From Jejuia sp047345485 (lineage in GTDB: Bacteria > Bacteroidota > Bacteroidia > Flavobacteriales > Flavobacteriaceae): a stretch of DNA of 64,000 nt. Made by a program: the position numbers and the translations under genes. Location of the stretch: positions 124,001-188,000 of the forward strand of contig NZ_JBLFEN010000005.1 of assembly GCF_047345485.1 (NCBI RefSeq), given 5' to 3'. Shown piece after piece: positions 1 through 8,266 of this stretch. Positions within the stretch are counted from its first letter, which is position 1. Each line of letters begins with the position of its first letter. A model generated the notes under the pieces. That model had not been told where the DNA came from. It was given only the letters and a program-made list of their open reading frames with translations, and searched no databases.

Positions 1-444
1 ACTAAAGCCATTACAAATAGCAACTTAATATTTGATTTTGCTACAGATTACTATTATAAAAACCCAACGTTTAATATTGAAAATTTTAAATTAACGGATA
101 CTGATTTTTCAAATTTTAAAACCTATTTAAAAAACAACAACTTTTCTTTTGTAACAGATACAGAAAAAGCACTTTATAAAGCTTATGAAACGTCTATTAA
201 AGAAAACTTAAATGATGATATAAAATCTGATTATGAAACATTAATATCTAGACTAAAAACATCAAAAAATCAAGCTATTGACGAGCATAAAGATTTTATT
301 TTAAAATCTCTTACAGAAGAAATCGTAAAACGTTATGCATATCGTGAAGGTTTATACGAATATTATAAAACCAACGACCCGCATATACAGAAAAGTACGC
401 AAATCCTCGGTAATACTGTAACGTACATGGATTATTTAAGGTAG
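1..444 (+). CDS. S41 family peptidase, C-terminal fragment
   Basis: The frame is open from base 1 and stops with TAG at 442-444, so the start lies outside the window. The 147 visible residues contain LIFDFATDYYYKNP near the beginning and a lysine- and glutamate-rich helical tail ending in MDYLR. From memory of the family, Flavobacteriaceae carboxy-terminal processing peptidases (S41, PDZ plus serine protease) end with this kind of helical domain after the catalytic core. The catalytic Ser/Lys region is not visible, so function is inferred from the tail alone. It is followed 43 bp later by an OmpA-like gene on the same strand. Confidence 0.6.
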   Translation, partial: TKAITNSNLIFDFATDYYYKNPTFNIENFKLTDTDFSNFKTYLKNNNFSFVTDTEKALYKAYETSIKENLNDDIKSDYETLISRLKTSKNQAIDEHKDFILKSLTEEIVKRYAYREGLYEYYKTNDPHIQKSTQILGNTVTYMDYLR

Positions 445-487
445 ATTTTAAAAAAATATTATCTTTAGTCACTAATAGTTCCCCATA

Positions 488-1345
488 ATGCGTAGACTTC
501 TTGTAATCATAGTGTTATGTTTCCAAATGTCTGTTGTGTTTTCTCAAACACAATACACACACGACGTGTATTTTAATACAGATGAATTTATAGTGCCTAA
601 AACCGAAGAAAACCGGCTACTACTTTTTATATCCAAACTTAAAAATATAGAAATAGAATCTGTTGTTATTTATGGGTTTTGTGATGATGTAGGTGCAGAC
701 TCATACAATTTAGTACTATCTCAACAACGTGCAGACGCTATTAAAAATATATTTTCTAATAATGAAATAAGTGAAACATTAATTAGAAACGTAGATGGTA
801 AAGGCGAAATACTACTTAAAATAATTAATGAAAAAGACATCTTAAAAATTAGAGGCCTTAATAGAAAAGCTGAAATAATTGTTACAGAAAAAATACCAGA
901 AGTTAAAGAAGTAGTTGTAAAAAAAGATACCGTAAAAAATCCAACTATTCCTGAACAGATAAAAGGCAATTTAGCAGTTGGCGATAAAATATTGTTTAAA
1001 AATATTTTATTTAAAACAGGTTATAGTACTGTACTCTCTAAATCTAAAAAAACCTTAGAGGAAATAGCAAAAGCTTTGGTAGAGCGAGACGATATTTATT
1101 TTACCATTCAAGGTCATGTGTGTTGCACAAAATACACTAGAGATGCAGTAGATAAACGTACCAAAAAACGAAACCTTTCTGTTGCAAGAGCAAAATATGT
1201 TTATGATTATTTTGCTAAAAAGGGCGTTGCTAAAAACCGTATGCGTTTTGTTGGTATGCGCAGAAGGTTCCCTTTAGGTGGCGATCCGCAATTAGACAGA
1301 CGTGTAGAAATTGTTATTACATACGTTGCAGATAACACTAAATAA
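488..1345 (+). CDS. OmpA-like cell-envelope protein with two OmpA-type domains
   Basis: This is a 285-residue secreted protein with a signal peptide at residues 1-19, ending before QTQYTHD. Residues about 25-130 look like a divergent OmpA-like peptidoglycan-associated domain: VYFNTDEF, then GFCDDVGADSYN and LSQQRADAI. A short charged linker follows, then a second, more canonical copy at about 165-280: ILFKTGYSTVL, IQGHVCC, LSVARAKYVYDYF, VGMRRRFP and DRRVEIVI. OmpA-like domains bind peptidoglycan non-covalently, so the protein probably tethers the outer membrane or a complex to the wall. The second domain keeps the DRRVEI signature; the usual GHTD is replaced by GHVCC. The next gene begins 6 bp downstream, suggesting an operon. 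Confidence 0.75.
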   Translation: MRRLLVIIVLCFQMSVVFSQTQYTHDVYFNTDEFIVPKTEENRLLLFISKLKNIEIESVVIYGFCDDVGADSYNLVLSQQRADAIKNIFSNNEISETLIRNVDGKGEILLKIINEKDILKIRGLNRKAEIIVTEKIPEVKEVVVKKDTVKNPTIPEQIKGNLAVGDKILFKNILFKTGYSTVLSKSKKTLEEIAKALVERDDIYFTIQGHVCCTKYTRDAVDKRTKKRNLSVARAKYVYDYFAKKGVAKNRMRFVGMRRRFPLGGDPQLDRRVEIVITYVADNTK

Positions 1346-1351
1346 CTAGTG

Positions 1352-2758
1352 ATGCCTAACAAATTTTATCTTCTTTTATTCGTAATAAGTATTTTAAATC
1401 TTCATTCTTATGCTCAAAATACAGCAATACCAGACAATAATTTTGAGCAAGCCTTAATAGATTTAGGTTTAGATACTGGCCCGTTAGATAATCTTGTACC
1501 TACAGCAAATATTAATACTATTACAAATCTTGATGTGTCTCAAAGCAATATAACAGACCTAACAGGTATTGCAGACTTTACAGCTTTAACCATGCTAGAT
1601 TGTTCAGATAATTTACTTACTACGTTAAATGTATCTAATAATACAAGCTTAACCGATTTGTTTTGTTTTAATAACCTTTTAACCACTCTTAATGTTACGC
1701 CACTATCAAATTTAGTGCGTTTATGGTGTCATCAAAACCAACTTATTAATCTAGACGTGTCTAATAATAACCAACTCATTTCCTTAAGGTGCGAATCAAA
1801 TAATATTTCAATACTTAATATTACAGAAAACTTAGAGTTAAGAGTAATAGCTTGTAACAACAATAATATTCAGCAACTAAACACATCTAATAATAGTAAT
1901 TTAGAAAGACTGTTATGTGGTAGAAATTTGTTGTCAAATTTAGATTTAAGAAATAACCTCAACTTAACTTTTTTATCTTTTGAAGAAAACCAAATAGAAC
2001 AAATAGATGTTTCAAACAACCTTCTTTTAAACATAATTATTTGTTTTCAAAATAAACTAACAACATTAGATCTTTCAAATAACAGCAACTTAACAGATGT
2101 AAACTGTAGTAATAATGCCTTATGCCTTTTAAATATTAAAAACGGGAATAACGCTAACCTAAATTCAATTAATTTTTCTTTAAACACAGAGTTAAACTGT
2201 ATTATTGTTGATAATATTGATGCAGATAGAAGTATTTGGATACCACAAACGTTCTCTAATTATGCTGAATCTGAAGCACTTTGTGGAAATTTTGTTCCTA
2301 TCGATAGGTTAGATAATTTTGTGGGTGTTAGTTACACTTTACCAGAACTTGTTTTTGGAGAATACTTTACTAGTCCTAATAAACTAGGAACACAATTAAA
2401 TGCTGGAGATGTTATTTCTACATCCCAAACTATATTTATTTACAACGCTTTAAATTGTATAAGTACAAATTCTAGCTTTAGTGTTTTAATAGATACAAGT
2501 ATGTTTTTTATACCAAAGTTTTTTACACCAAATAACGATGGTAAAAACGATTTTTGGAAAGTTGTAGACGCTAACAATAATATTAATTCAATATCTATAT
2601 ACAACAGACACGGAAAACTCTTAAAATTTTTACCCCAAACGTCTTCTGGTTGGGATGGCACATATAATGGGCAATTATTACCAACAGATAGTTACTGGTA
2701 TAAAATTGTTTTAAATAATCAAAACATTGTTAAAGGCTTTTTTGCCTTAAAACGCTAA
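1352..2758 (+). CDS. Leucine-rich-repeat surface protein with T9SS type B sorting domain
   Basis: The longest frame begins at GTG 1349, but the next codon is ATG 1352 and directly precedes the signal peptide (MPNKFYLLLFVISILNLHSY), so I place the start there. Residues about 60-290 hold roughly ten imperfect leucine-rich repeats of the LxxLDVSNNxxL type, with recurrent LxCSxNxL and LDLSNNSNL. The C-terminal 85 residues match the gliding-motility-associated (type B) sorting domain: FFTPNNDGKNDFWKV, SISIYNRHGKLL, GWDGTYNGQLLPTDSYWY and a basic end. Type IX secretion would carry the protein across the outer membrane to the surface, where the repeats probably act in adhesion or protein binding. 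It ends 1 bp before the oppositely oriented next gene. Confidence 0.8.
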   Translation: MPNKFYLLLFVISILNLHSYAQNTAIPDNNFEQALIDLGLDTGPLDNLVPTANINTITNLDVSQSNITDLTGIADFTALTMLDCSDNLLTTLNVSNNTSLTDLFCFNNLLTTLNVTPLSNLVRLWCHQNQLINLDVSNNNQLISLRCESNNISILNITENLELRVIACNNNNIQQLNTSNNSNLERLLCGRNLLSNLDLRNNLNLTFLSFEENQIEQIDVSNNLLLNIIICFQNKLTTLDLSNNSNLTDVNCSNNALCLLNIKNGNNANLNSINFSLNTELNCIIVDNIDADRSIWIPQTFSNYAESEALCGNFVPIDRLDNFVGVSYTLPELVFGEYFTSPNKLGTQLNAGDVISTSQTIFIYNALNCISTNSSFSVLIDTSMFFIPKFFTPNNDGKNDFWKVVDANNNINSISIYNRHGKLLKFLPQTSSGWDGTYNGQLLPTDSYWYKIVLNNQNIVKGFFALKR

Positions 2759-2759
2759 C

Positions 2760-3206
2760 CTAAGTTTTAAGCATTGCAATATGCGGAATACCATCTTCAA
2801 GATATGATGTTCCTGTTTTACTAAACCCTAAATTATTATAAAACTGCTGTAAATGTTCCTGTGCCGAAATTTTTATGGTAGTCGCTCCAAATCGTAATTC
2901 CACAGCTTTAATAGAAGCTTCCATAATAGCATAACCATATTTAAAAGCACGCTCCGTTTGGCGTACCACTACTCTACCAATACTAGCGTAATCAAAATAA
3001 TCTCCTGGTTTAAAAATTCGCGTATACGCCACTAATATATCGTTTTTAAACCCTAAAATATGCAGCGCTTTTTGGTCTTTACCATCCATATCTTGGTACA
3101 CACAATCCTGTTCTACAACAAAAACCGCGCTGCGCAATTGCAACATAGCGTATAACTCAATGGTAGTTAACTCACCAAACGTTTTTACTTCAATTTTTAA
3201 ACTCAT
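2760..3206 (-). CDS. ElaA-like GNAT acetyltransferase
   Basis: The 148-residue protein has the ElaA-type start: FGELTTIELYAMLQLRSAVF followed by VVEQDCVYQDMDGKD. The acetyl-CoA binding region follows as IGRVVVRQTERAFKYGYAIM, where the usual R-x-x-G-x-G/A of GNAT motif A appears as RAFKYG. The C-terminus (FYNNLGFSKTGTSYLEDGIPHIAM) is characteristic of the family. The substrate of ElaA is not established. The gene is convergent with the LRR gene (1-bp gap); upstream, at 3216-3310, is a dispersed intergenic repeat. Confidence 0.82.
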   Translation of the reverse strand: MSLKIEVKTFGELTTIELYAMLQLRSAVFVVEQDCVYQDMDGKDQKALHILGFKNDILVAYTRIFKPGDYFDYASIGRVVVRQTERAFKYGYAIMEASIKAVELRFGATTIKISAQEHLQQFYNNLGFSKTGTSYLEDGIPHIAMLKT

Positions 3207-3215
3207 TCTGTTTTA

Positions 3216-3310
3216 TTTGGGCGCTACCCTAAAGGGTCGGGCTTTACGTTGCAAGTCCTCGCTCCTGCGTCGCTGTGGGCTTTCCACTGCAATCCCTAGC
3301 GCACTACCTG
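3216..3310 (+). repeat. Dispersed intergenic repeat, copy 1
   Basis: This GC-richer block is in an AT-rich gap. It starts TTTGGGCGCTACCC and ends GCAATCCCTAGCGCAC, with outer inverted ends GCGCTA / TAGCGC and an internal CCCTAAAGGG hairpin. A diverged second copy on the opposite strand lies at 49711-49802. The two share the opening TTTGGGCGCT, GGGTC, GGCTTT and the closing TGCAATCC-TAGCGCAC. I recall similar intergenic sequences from other flavobacterial genomes; their function is unknown to me. Confidence 0.75.
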
Positions 3311-3339
3311 CTAACTCGTTTTTAATATTAAACGTCTTT

Positions 3340-4260
3340 TTAATCCTGTACAATCACTTCCTTAGCATCGTCTTTACCATATTCTGGCTGAATATTAACA
3401 TGGTTTATATCATACTTTTTAAATACTAAAGCTTCAATATCTTGTAAAATACTATCAAACTGAGATAAACTAATATCTTTATTAAAATCAATATGTGCTT
3501 CTAAATGTATTTCATCTTCATTTAGTTGCCAAACATGAACGTGATGCGTGTTTTTTACAGCATCAAATGCATTTATTTCATCTACAATATTCTGTATAAC
3601 AATACTATCCGGCGTAAACAACATCAATACTTTTGTAGAATTTTTTAGTAAATCCCAGCCCATCCAAATTAAATACAATGCAATCGCAAAAGTAAGCACA
3701 CTATCAACCCAATAAACTTGGTAGTATTTCATTAATAAACCACCAATTAATACTGCAACACTTGCCATCATATCGGTTAATAAATGTACATAAGCACTTT
3801 TCATATTCATATTAACTTCAGCATCTTTTTTCAAAAGTAAAACACTAAACCCATTACCTAAAATAGCAACCAAGCTCAACCAAATTACCAAATTAGATTT
3901 AATGTTTTGCGGATTTTGAAAACGCTCTACTGCTTCAACAATCAACAAAATTGCAACTATTATTAAGGTTGCAGCATTAATAAACGCTGCTAAAATTTCA
4001 GCACGTTTATAACCAAATGTTTTTTTATTAGATGCTTTTCGTTTTGCAAGGCGATTAGCTACGTAACTAATAATAAGAGAAAGTACATCGCTAAAATTAT
4101 GTAACGCATCGCTTAAAAGTGATAAACTACCAGAAAAAATACCACCAATAACCTGAGCTATTGTGATAACTATATTAAGTAAAATAGATATAATTAGATT
4201 GCGACCCTTTAAGTCGCCATGGTGATGATGCGCATGATTATGATCATGAGAATGACTCAT
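3340..4260 (-). CDS. CDF family cation (zinc-type) efflux transporter
   Basis: This is a 306-residue inner-membrane protein with a histidine-rich N-terminus (MSHSHDHNHAHHHHGD), likely binding metal. Six hydrophobic segments span about residues 20-200. The metal-site motifs of the cation diffusion facilitator family are visible: DALHNFSD in the second segment and HLLTDMMAS in the fifth. The C-terminal cytoplasmic domain contains HHVHVWQLNEDEIHLEAHI. Family members exchange Zn2+ or Co2+ for protons and export the metal to the periplasm. Its spacing to rpiB is 21 bp on the same strand, so they may be co-transcribed. Metal specificity cannot be read with certainty, but the His/Asp set fits zinc. 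Confidence 0.88.
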   Translation of the reverse strand: MSHSHDHNHAHHHHGDLKGRNLIISILLNIVITIAQVIGGIFSGSLSLLSDALHNFSDVLSLIISYVANRLAKRKASNKKTFGYKRAEILAAFINAATLIIVAILLIVEAVERFQNPQNIKSNLVIWLSLVAILGNGFSVLLLKKDAEVNMNMKSAYVHLLTDMMASVAVLIGGLLMKYYQVYWVDSVLTFAIALYLIWMGWDLLKNSTKVLMLFTPDSIVIQNIVDEINAFDAVKNTHHVHVWQLNEDEIHLEAHIDFNKDISLSQFDSILQDIEALVFKKYDINHVNIQPEYGKDDAKEVIVQD

Positions 4261-4281
4261 CTTTTATAATTTAAAATTGAG

Positions 4282-4716
4282 TTAACAAGATAAAGGTATT
4301 TTATCTATACGGTTTTGGTGTCGTCCACCTTCAAACTTTGTTTTTAAAAATGTTTCTACCATTTGTATCGCTTGAGGAATAGCAGTAAAACGCGCCGGAA
4401 TACAAAGTATATTCGCATTATTATGTTGGCGTATTAATTCTACAATTTCTTTAGTCCAACATAAACCAGCTCTAACCTCTTGATACTTATTAGCCGTCAT
4501 AGCCACACCATTAGCACTACCACAAATAAGTATACCAAAATCTGCAGATTTATCTACAATAGTTTTAGCCACAGGATGCACAAAATCTGGGTAATCTACA
4601 CTATCCTCAGCATCTGTACCATAGTTATTAACAGTATATCCTTTTCTTTCTAAATATTCCTTTATTGCAAATTTATAATCTGTTCCTGCGTGATCATTAC
4701 CTATAGATATGGTCAT
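4282..4716 (-). CDS. rpiB: Ribose-5-phosphate isomerase B
   Basis: The protein interconverts ribose 5-phosphate and ribulose 5-phosphate in the non-oxidative pentose phosphate pathway. The 144-residue length is usual for RpiB. Landmarks are IGNDHAGTDYK at the N-terminus, the phosphate-binding GILICGSANGVAMTANK segment with the catalytic cysteine region, then RAGLCW and NNANILCIPAR, and the C-terminal GGRHQNRIDKI. It is the first gene of a leftward pair with the CDF transporter, starting opposite a long AT-rich divergent gap before rnr. Confidence 0.93.
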   Translation of the reverse strand: MTISIGNDHAGTDYKFAIKEYLERKGYTVNNYGTDAEDSVDYPDFVHPVAKTIVDKSADFGILICGSANGVAMTANKYQEVRAGLCWTKEIVELIRQHNNANILCIPARFTAIPQAIQMVETFLKTKFEGGRHQNRIDKIPLSC

Positions 4717-5409
4717 AATAATTCATTTAATTTATGCTATAAAGGTAACAAATGCTTGTTAATTTAGTAGCTATAATATAAAAGTTGTTTTTTTATTAAA
4801 AAATTAAACAAACACTATTTTATATCATATTATGGCATATGTATAATGTTTATTACTGTACCAATAACTATTAGCAACTTGTTAATATCTATAGATTGTT
4901 TTTTATAAAAATAATTAGGAAAACCCGTTAAAAATTTCAATCCATAACCTTTAGTTAACATGCAAATAAGTTAATGTAAATTTTTGGTTAAGTTATCAGC
5001 ACTTTAATAGGTAGTTTTAAGTGCTATTAATTATAATAGTTATTAAACAATTTAGGTTAATTATGGTTATAAACAATTGTTGATAGTAAATGTAAATCAA
5101 CTAAATTATAAGACATTACAATTATATTACCTGTTAATTTCATATCAATAACATTCAATAAGATACATTTCAAAGAAACTATTAAAAAAGTTATACCGCT
5201 ATCAACACCCTATCATAATCATCATTTATTTTTTTAAATTTTAAAAAGAAAATAATTATATGATATATAATGTGGATAACTTTGATTAATATGATTTAAA
5301 TAATAAATTGTAGCTTTGTAAAAACAAATAGCAATTTCTTCACCTGTGTAATGCTATTAAATAATAAAATTTCCTATACCTTGGGAAATATAAATGATTA
5401 CAAAAATAA
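4717..5409. other. Long AT-rich divergent intergenic region; weak oriC candidate
   Basis: This 693-bp stretch has no convincing gene and separates leftward rpiB from rightward rnr. It must contain both promoters; the -7 element TAGCTTTG at 5311-5318 fits rnr. One perfect DnaA-box sequence (TGTGGATAA, reverse of TTATCCACA) is at 5271-5279. Two-mismatch versions are at 4993-5001 (TTATCAGCA), 5079-5087 (TGTTGATAG) and 5199-5207 (CTATCAACA). In the lines I counted, C exceeds G on the plus strand to the left (1681-1740: 14 C, 8 G) and G exceeds C to the right (5761-5820: 15 G, 7 C). This is suggestive only; the gap could be plain regulatory DNA. Confidence 0.3.
5311..5318 (+). promoter_or_regulatory. 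Bacteroidota -7 promoter element for rnr
   Basis: TAGCTTTG matches the TAnnTTTG -7 consensus of the main Bacteroidota sigma factor. The start codon is 91 bp downstream. No well-spaced -33 TTTG is evident (the nearest, at 5281, is 26 bp upstream), so the call rests on the -7 box and position. Confidence 0.4.
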
Positions 5410-7605
5410 ATGAGTAAAAAAAGAAAAGGGAAATCCAAAAAAAAAGGGATTTCTAACCTAACAAATACAATCTTAAGTATTTTAAAAAAAGAAAGAAATA
5501 ATAGTTTTAATTATAAACAAATAGCGGCTAAACTTGGTGTTAACGACGCGAGTAGCCGTAACCAAATTATAAAAACCTTAGCTAAACTAGCCACAAAGCA
5601 AGAAATAGAACAAGTAGAACGTGGTAAATTTAAAGCTATTGTAAATACCGAATACCATATAGGTACTTTAGATTTAGCAGCAAAAGGCAATGGCTATATT
5701 ATATGTGACGATTTTGAAGAGGATGTGTTTATAGCATCAAACAATATTAATAAAGCGTTACATGGAGATCAAGTAGAATTTTATGCTTATAAACGTAAAA
5801 AACGTGGTAAGGCTGAAGGCGAAATTACTAATATTATAAAGCGTGCAAAATCTGAATATGTAGGCGTTATTCAAATGCAAAAAAATAATAATTATGCATT
5901 TGTAGTACCAGATAGTAATAAAATGTACAAAGATATTTTTGTACCTATTAATAAAACATTAAAAGCTGAAGATGGTGATAAAGTTTTAGTAAAACTTGAA
6001 GATTGGCCAGAAAAAGCAGATTCTCCAAATGGTAAAGTAATTCAAATATTAGGAAAACCAGGAGAACATAATACAGAGATTCACGCTATTTTAGCAGAAT
6101 ATGGTTTACCTCACGAGTTTCCTCATGAAGTAGAGGCATTTGCTAACGAGATTGATACTTCTATTACCGAAAAAGAAATAGCCAAACGTAGAGATATGCG
6201 TAAAGATTTAACCTTTACCATAGATCCTAAAGATGCTAAAGATTTTGATGATGCATTATCTTTTACTGTCTTAGATAATGGGTTATACGAAATAGGAATT
6301 CATATAGCAGATGTATCACATTATTTGCAAGAAGGTACTATTTTAGATGATGAGGCTTATGAGCGTGCTACATCTGTATATCTTGTAGATCGTGTAGTGC
6401 CTATGCTACCAGAGGTATTATCAAACAATGCCTGTTCATTACGTCCGCACGAAGAAAAATACACATTTTCAGCTGTATTTCAACTTGATAATAAGGCAGA
6501 AATTAAAAATGAATGGTTTGGTAGAACAGTAACCTATAGTGATGCGCGGTATGCGTATGAAGAAGCGCAAGCTGTTATTGAATCTAAAACAAATACAATT
6601 CCCGCAGAAGTGTCGCTAACAGGAAAAGCATATCAAACCGATCAAAAATTAGCCGATGCCATTTTAAAAATGGATGAATTAGCTAAAATTATGCGAGGGC
6701 AACGTATGACGAATGGTGCTATTTCTTTTGATAAAGTGGAAGTAAAATTTAATTTAGACAAAGATAATAATCCTGCTGGCGTATTTTTTAAAACCAGTAA
6801 AGATGCTAATAAATTGATTGAAGAATTTATGTTATTAGCCAACCGAAAAGTGTCTGAATTTATTGGAAAACAAAGTCCTAAAAAAACCTTTGTATACCGT
6901 GTGCATGACGAGCCAGACGAAAGTAAACTAGCCTCATTACAAAATGTGGTAAGCCGTTTTGGATATAAACTCAATTTTAAAGATAGAAAATCTACAACCG
7001 CATCGTTAAATAATTTATTAAAAGACGTTGTTGGAAAAAAGGAGCAAAATTTAGTAGATACCTTAGCGATACGAAGTATGAGTAAAGCAGAATATACTAC
7101 ACATAATATTGGGCATTACGGATTAGCATTTGAGTATTACAGCCATTTTACATCACCTATACGTAGGTATCCCGATGTTATGGCACATCGCTTATTACAA
7201 CAGTACTTAGATGGTGGAAAATCGGCACAAGAAGCCGTTTATGAAGAAAAATGTAAGCATTCTAGCAGTATGGAAATGTTGGCTACAAAAGCAGAACGCG
7301 ACTCTATTAAATACATGCAAATTCGGTTTATGGAAGATCATAAAGACGAAGAATTTCATGGAGTAATTACAGGAGTTACTGATTGGGGAATTTATGTAGA
7401 AATTATTCAAAATAAGTGCGAAGGCATGGTAAGTGTGCGTGATATGAAAGACGACCACTATGCATTCGACCAAGATTTATATGCCATGGTTGGTAGAAGT
7501 TCTGGAATGACGTATCAGCTTGGTGATGAGGTAATTGTAAAAGTTAAGAATACTGATTTAGTTAAGAAACATCTAGATTTTAATATGATTGGAAAACCAG
7601 AATAG
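5410..7605 (+). CDS. rnr: Ribonuclease R (3'-5' exoribonuclease)
   Basis: RNase R degrades structured RNA processively in the cytoplasm in mRNA and rRNA quality control. The 731-residue protein starts with a lysine-rich stretch and a winged-helix-like domain (about 15-75), followed by cold-shock/OB domains (about 80-225). The RNB catalytic domain covers about 255-590, with the acidic active-site cluster DPKDAKDFDDALSF and the later HYGLAFEYYSHFTSPIRRYPD signature. A C-terminal S1 domain covers about 645-725 (FHGVITGVTDWGIYVEI). The lysine-rich tail seen in the E. coli enzyme is short here. The rnr stop lies just before the first attC-like element at 7622. Confidence 0.95.
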   Translation: MSKKRKGKSKKKGISNLTNTILSILKKERNNSFNYKQIAAKLGVNDASSRNQIIKTLAKLATKQEIEQVERGKFKAIVNTEYHIGTLDLAAKGNGYIICDDFEEDVFIASNNINKALHGDQVEFYAYKRKKRGKAEGEITNIIKRAKSEYVGVIQMQKNNNYAFVVPDSNKMYKDIFVPINKTLKAEDGDKVLVKLEDWPEKADSPNGKVIQILGKPGEHNTEIHAILAEYGLPHEFPHEVEAFANEIDTSITEKEIAKRRDMRKDLTFTIDPKDAKDFDDALSFTVLDNGLYEIGIHIADVSHYLQEGTILDDEAYERATSVYLVDRVVPMLPEVLSNNACSLRPHEEKYTFSAVFQLDNKAEIKNEWFGRTVTYSDARYAYEEAQAVIESKTNTIPAEVSLTGKAYQTDQKLADAILKMDELAKIMRGQRMTNGAISFDKVEVKFNLDKDNNPAGVFFKTSKDANKLIEEFMLLANRKVSEFIGKQSPKKTFVYRVHDEPDESKLASLQNVVSRFGYKLNFKDRKSTTASLNNLLKDVVGKKEQNLVDTLAIRSMSKAEYTTHNIGHYGLAFEYYSHFTSPIRRYPDVMAHRLLQQYLDGGKSAQEAVYEEKCKHSSSMEMLATKAERDSIKYMQIRFMEDHKDEEFHGVITGVTDWGIYVEIIQNKCEGMVSVRDMKDDHYAFDQDLYAMVGRSSGMTYQLGDEVIVKVKNTDLVKKHLDFNMIGKPE

Positions 7606-7621
7606 GTTTTTTTTACTATTG

Positions 7622-7656
7622 TTACCAACGTGTTTATATATGCATTGTTGGCATTA
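7622..7656 (-). repeat. attC-like site A (distal end of cassette array)
   Basis: This is a short imperfect palindrome. On the plus strand it runs from CCAACG at 7625-7630 to GTTGGC at 7647-7652. Read on the minus strand it is TAATGCCAAC, then AATGCATATATAAACACG, then TTGGTA. The TAATGCCAAC core complements the GTTGGCATTA core at the other end of the GNAT unit. The GNAT stop codon (7654-7656) overlaps the core. It lacks the roughly 100-bp interior of sites B and C. TATATAAACACG followed by TT resembles the opposite flank at site D. Confidence 0.55.
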
Positions 7657-8109
7657 GTTTTTTATTCCGTTATAAACATTTGGATTATGTTTTTCCATAT
7701 AAAATTCAGGTTTCGGTAATTCCGTAAATCCGAATTTTTTATAAAGCCATTCAGCTGTATCAGTCAATAAAATCCAACGTCTCAATCCCTGAAGATTTGG
7801 ATGTTCCATTATTTCATTCATCAGCCATTTACTAAATCCTTTTCCTCTATATTCATTTAGAATATAAACATCTCCTAAATATGCAATAGTTGAATAGTCT
7901 GAAATTATTCTAGCAAAACCAATTTGTTTGTTTTCGTGATAAATCCCAAAATTCAAAGAGTTTTCAATTGATGTTTTCAAAGTATTGATTGGAATTCCTT
8001 TAGCCCAATCAGTTTCGTTTGCAAGGAATTTGTGGATGCTCAAAACATCTAATTTATTTTTGTCAGTTGAAATGGTATAATCATTTCTATGTGTTTCTCT
8101 AATTTCCAA
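7654..8109 (-). CDS. GNAT family N-acetyltransferase (cassette gene)
   Basis: The 151-residue protein has the GNAT fold signature: IGFARIISDYSTIAYLGDVY, then motif A VYILNEYRGKGFSKWLM (R-G-K-G acetyl-CoA loop), and a C-terminal LTDTAEWLYKKFGF. Substrate is unknown. The start appears to be TTG at 8109: an in-frame TAA lies five codons upstream and no ATG occurs before the conserved fold. The gene is the last unit of a leftward array and is enclosed by the complementary cores GTTGGCATTA (7647-7656) and TAATGCCAAC (8127-8136). Its own stop is part of the core. No promoter was identified between it and the neighbouring unit. Confidence 0.8.
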   Translation of the reverse strand: MEIRETHRNDYTISTDKNKLDVLSIHKFLANETDWAKGIPINTLKTSIENSLNFGIYHENKQIGFARIISDYSTIAYLGDVYILNEYRGKGFSKWLMNEIMEHPNLQGLRRWILLTDTAEWLYKKFGFTELPKPEFYMEKHNPNVYNGIKN

Positions 8110-8126
8110 TTCAGTTTTTTCTTAAT

Positions 8127-8265
8127 TAATGCCAACGTGATTGTGTATGGTTAGTTGCGTGGTTAAGCAACTAAGTTAACAAACAAATCACAGATAGAAA
8201 ATTCCAGCGGAATTTTCGTAAGTCAGCAGTGACCTAGCAATTAATTATACACGGTGTTGGCAATA
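8127..8265 (-). repeat. attC-like site B
   Basis: This imperfect palindrome of about 139 bp lies between two accessory genes. Outer cores on the plus strand are GCCAAC (8131-8136) and GTTGGC (8256-8261). The inner arms GTGTATGGTTAGTTGC and, on the other side, the complement of GTGTATAATTAATTGC pair with three differences, each a G opposite T on the plus strand. Spacers between core and arm are 6 nt on one side and 3 nt on the other. The interior holds a perfect hairpin, GAAAATTCC-AGC-GGAATTTTC (8197-8217). It is clearly homologous to site C. Confidence 0.7.
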
Positions 8266-8266
8266 G

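Noticed and set aside
3160..3429. Open frame of 89 codons on the plus strand crossing the dispersed repeat
   Set aside because: It overlaps the starts and ends of two well-supported leftward genes and the repeat; its composition is not protein-like.
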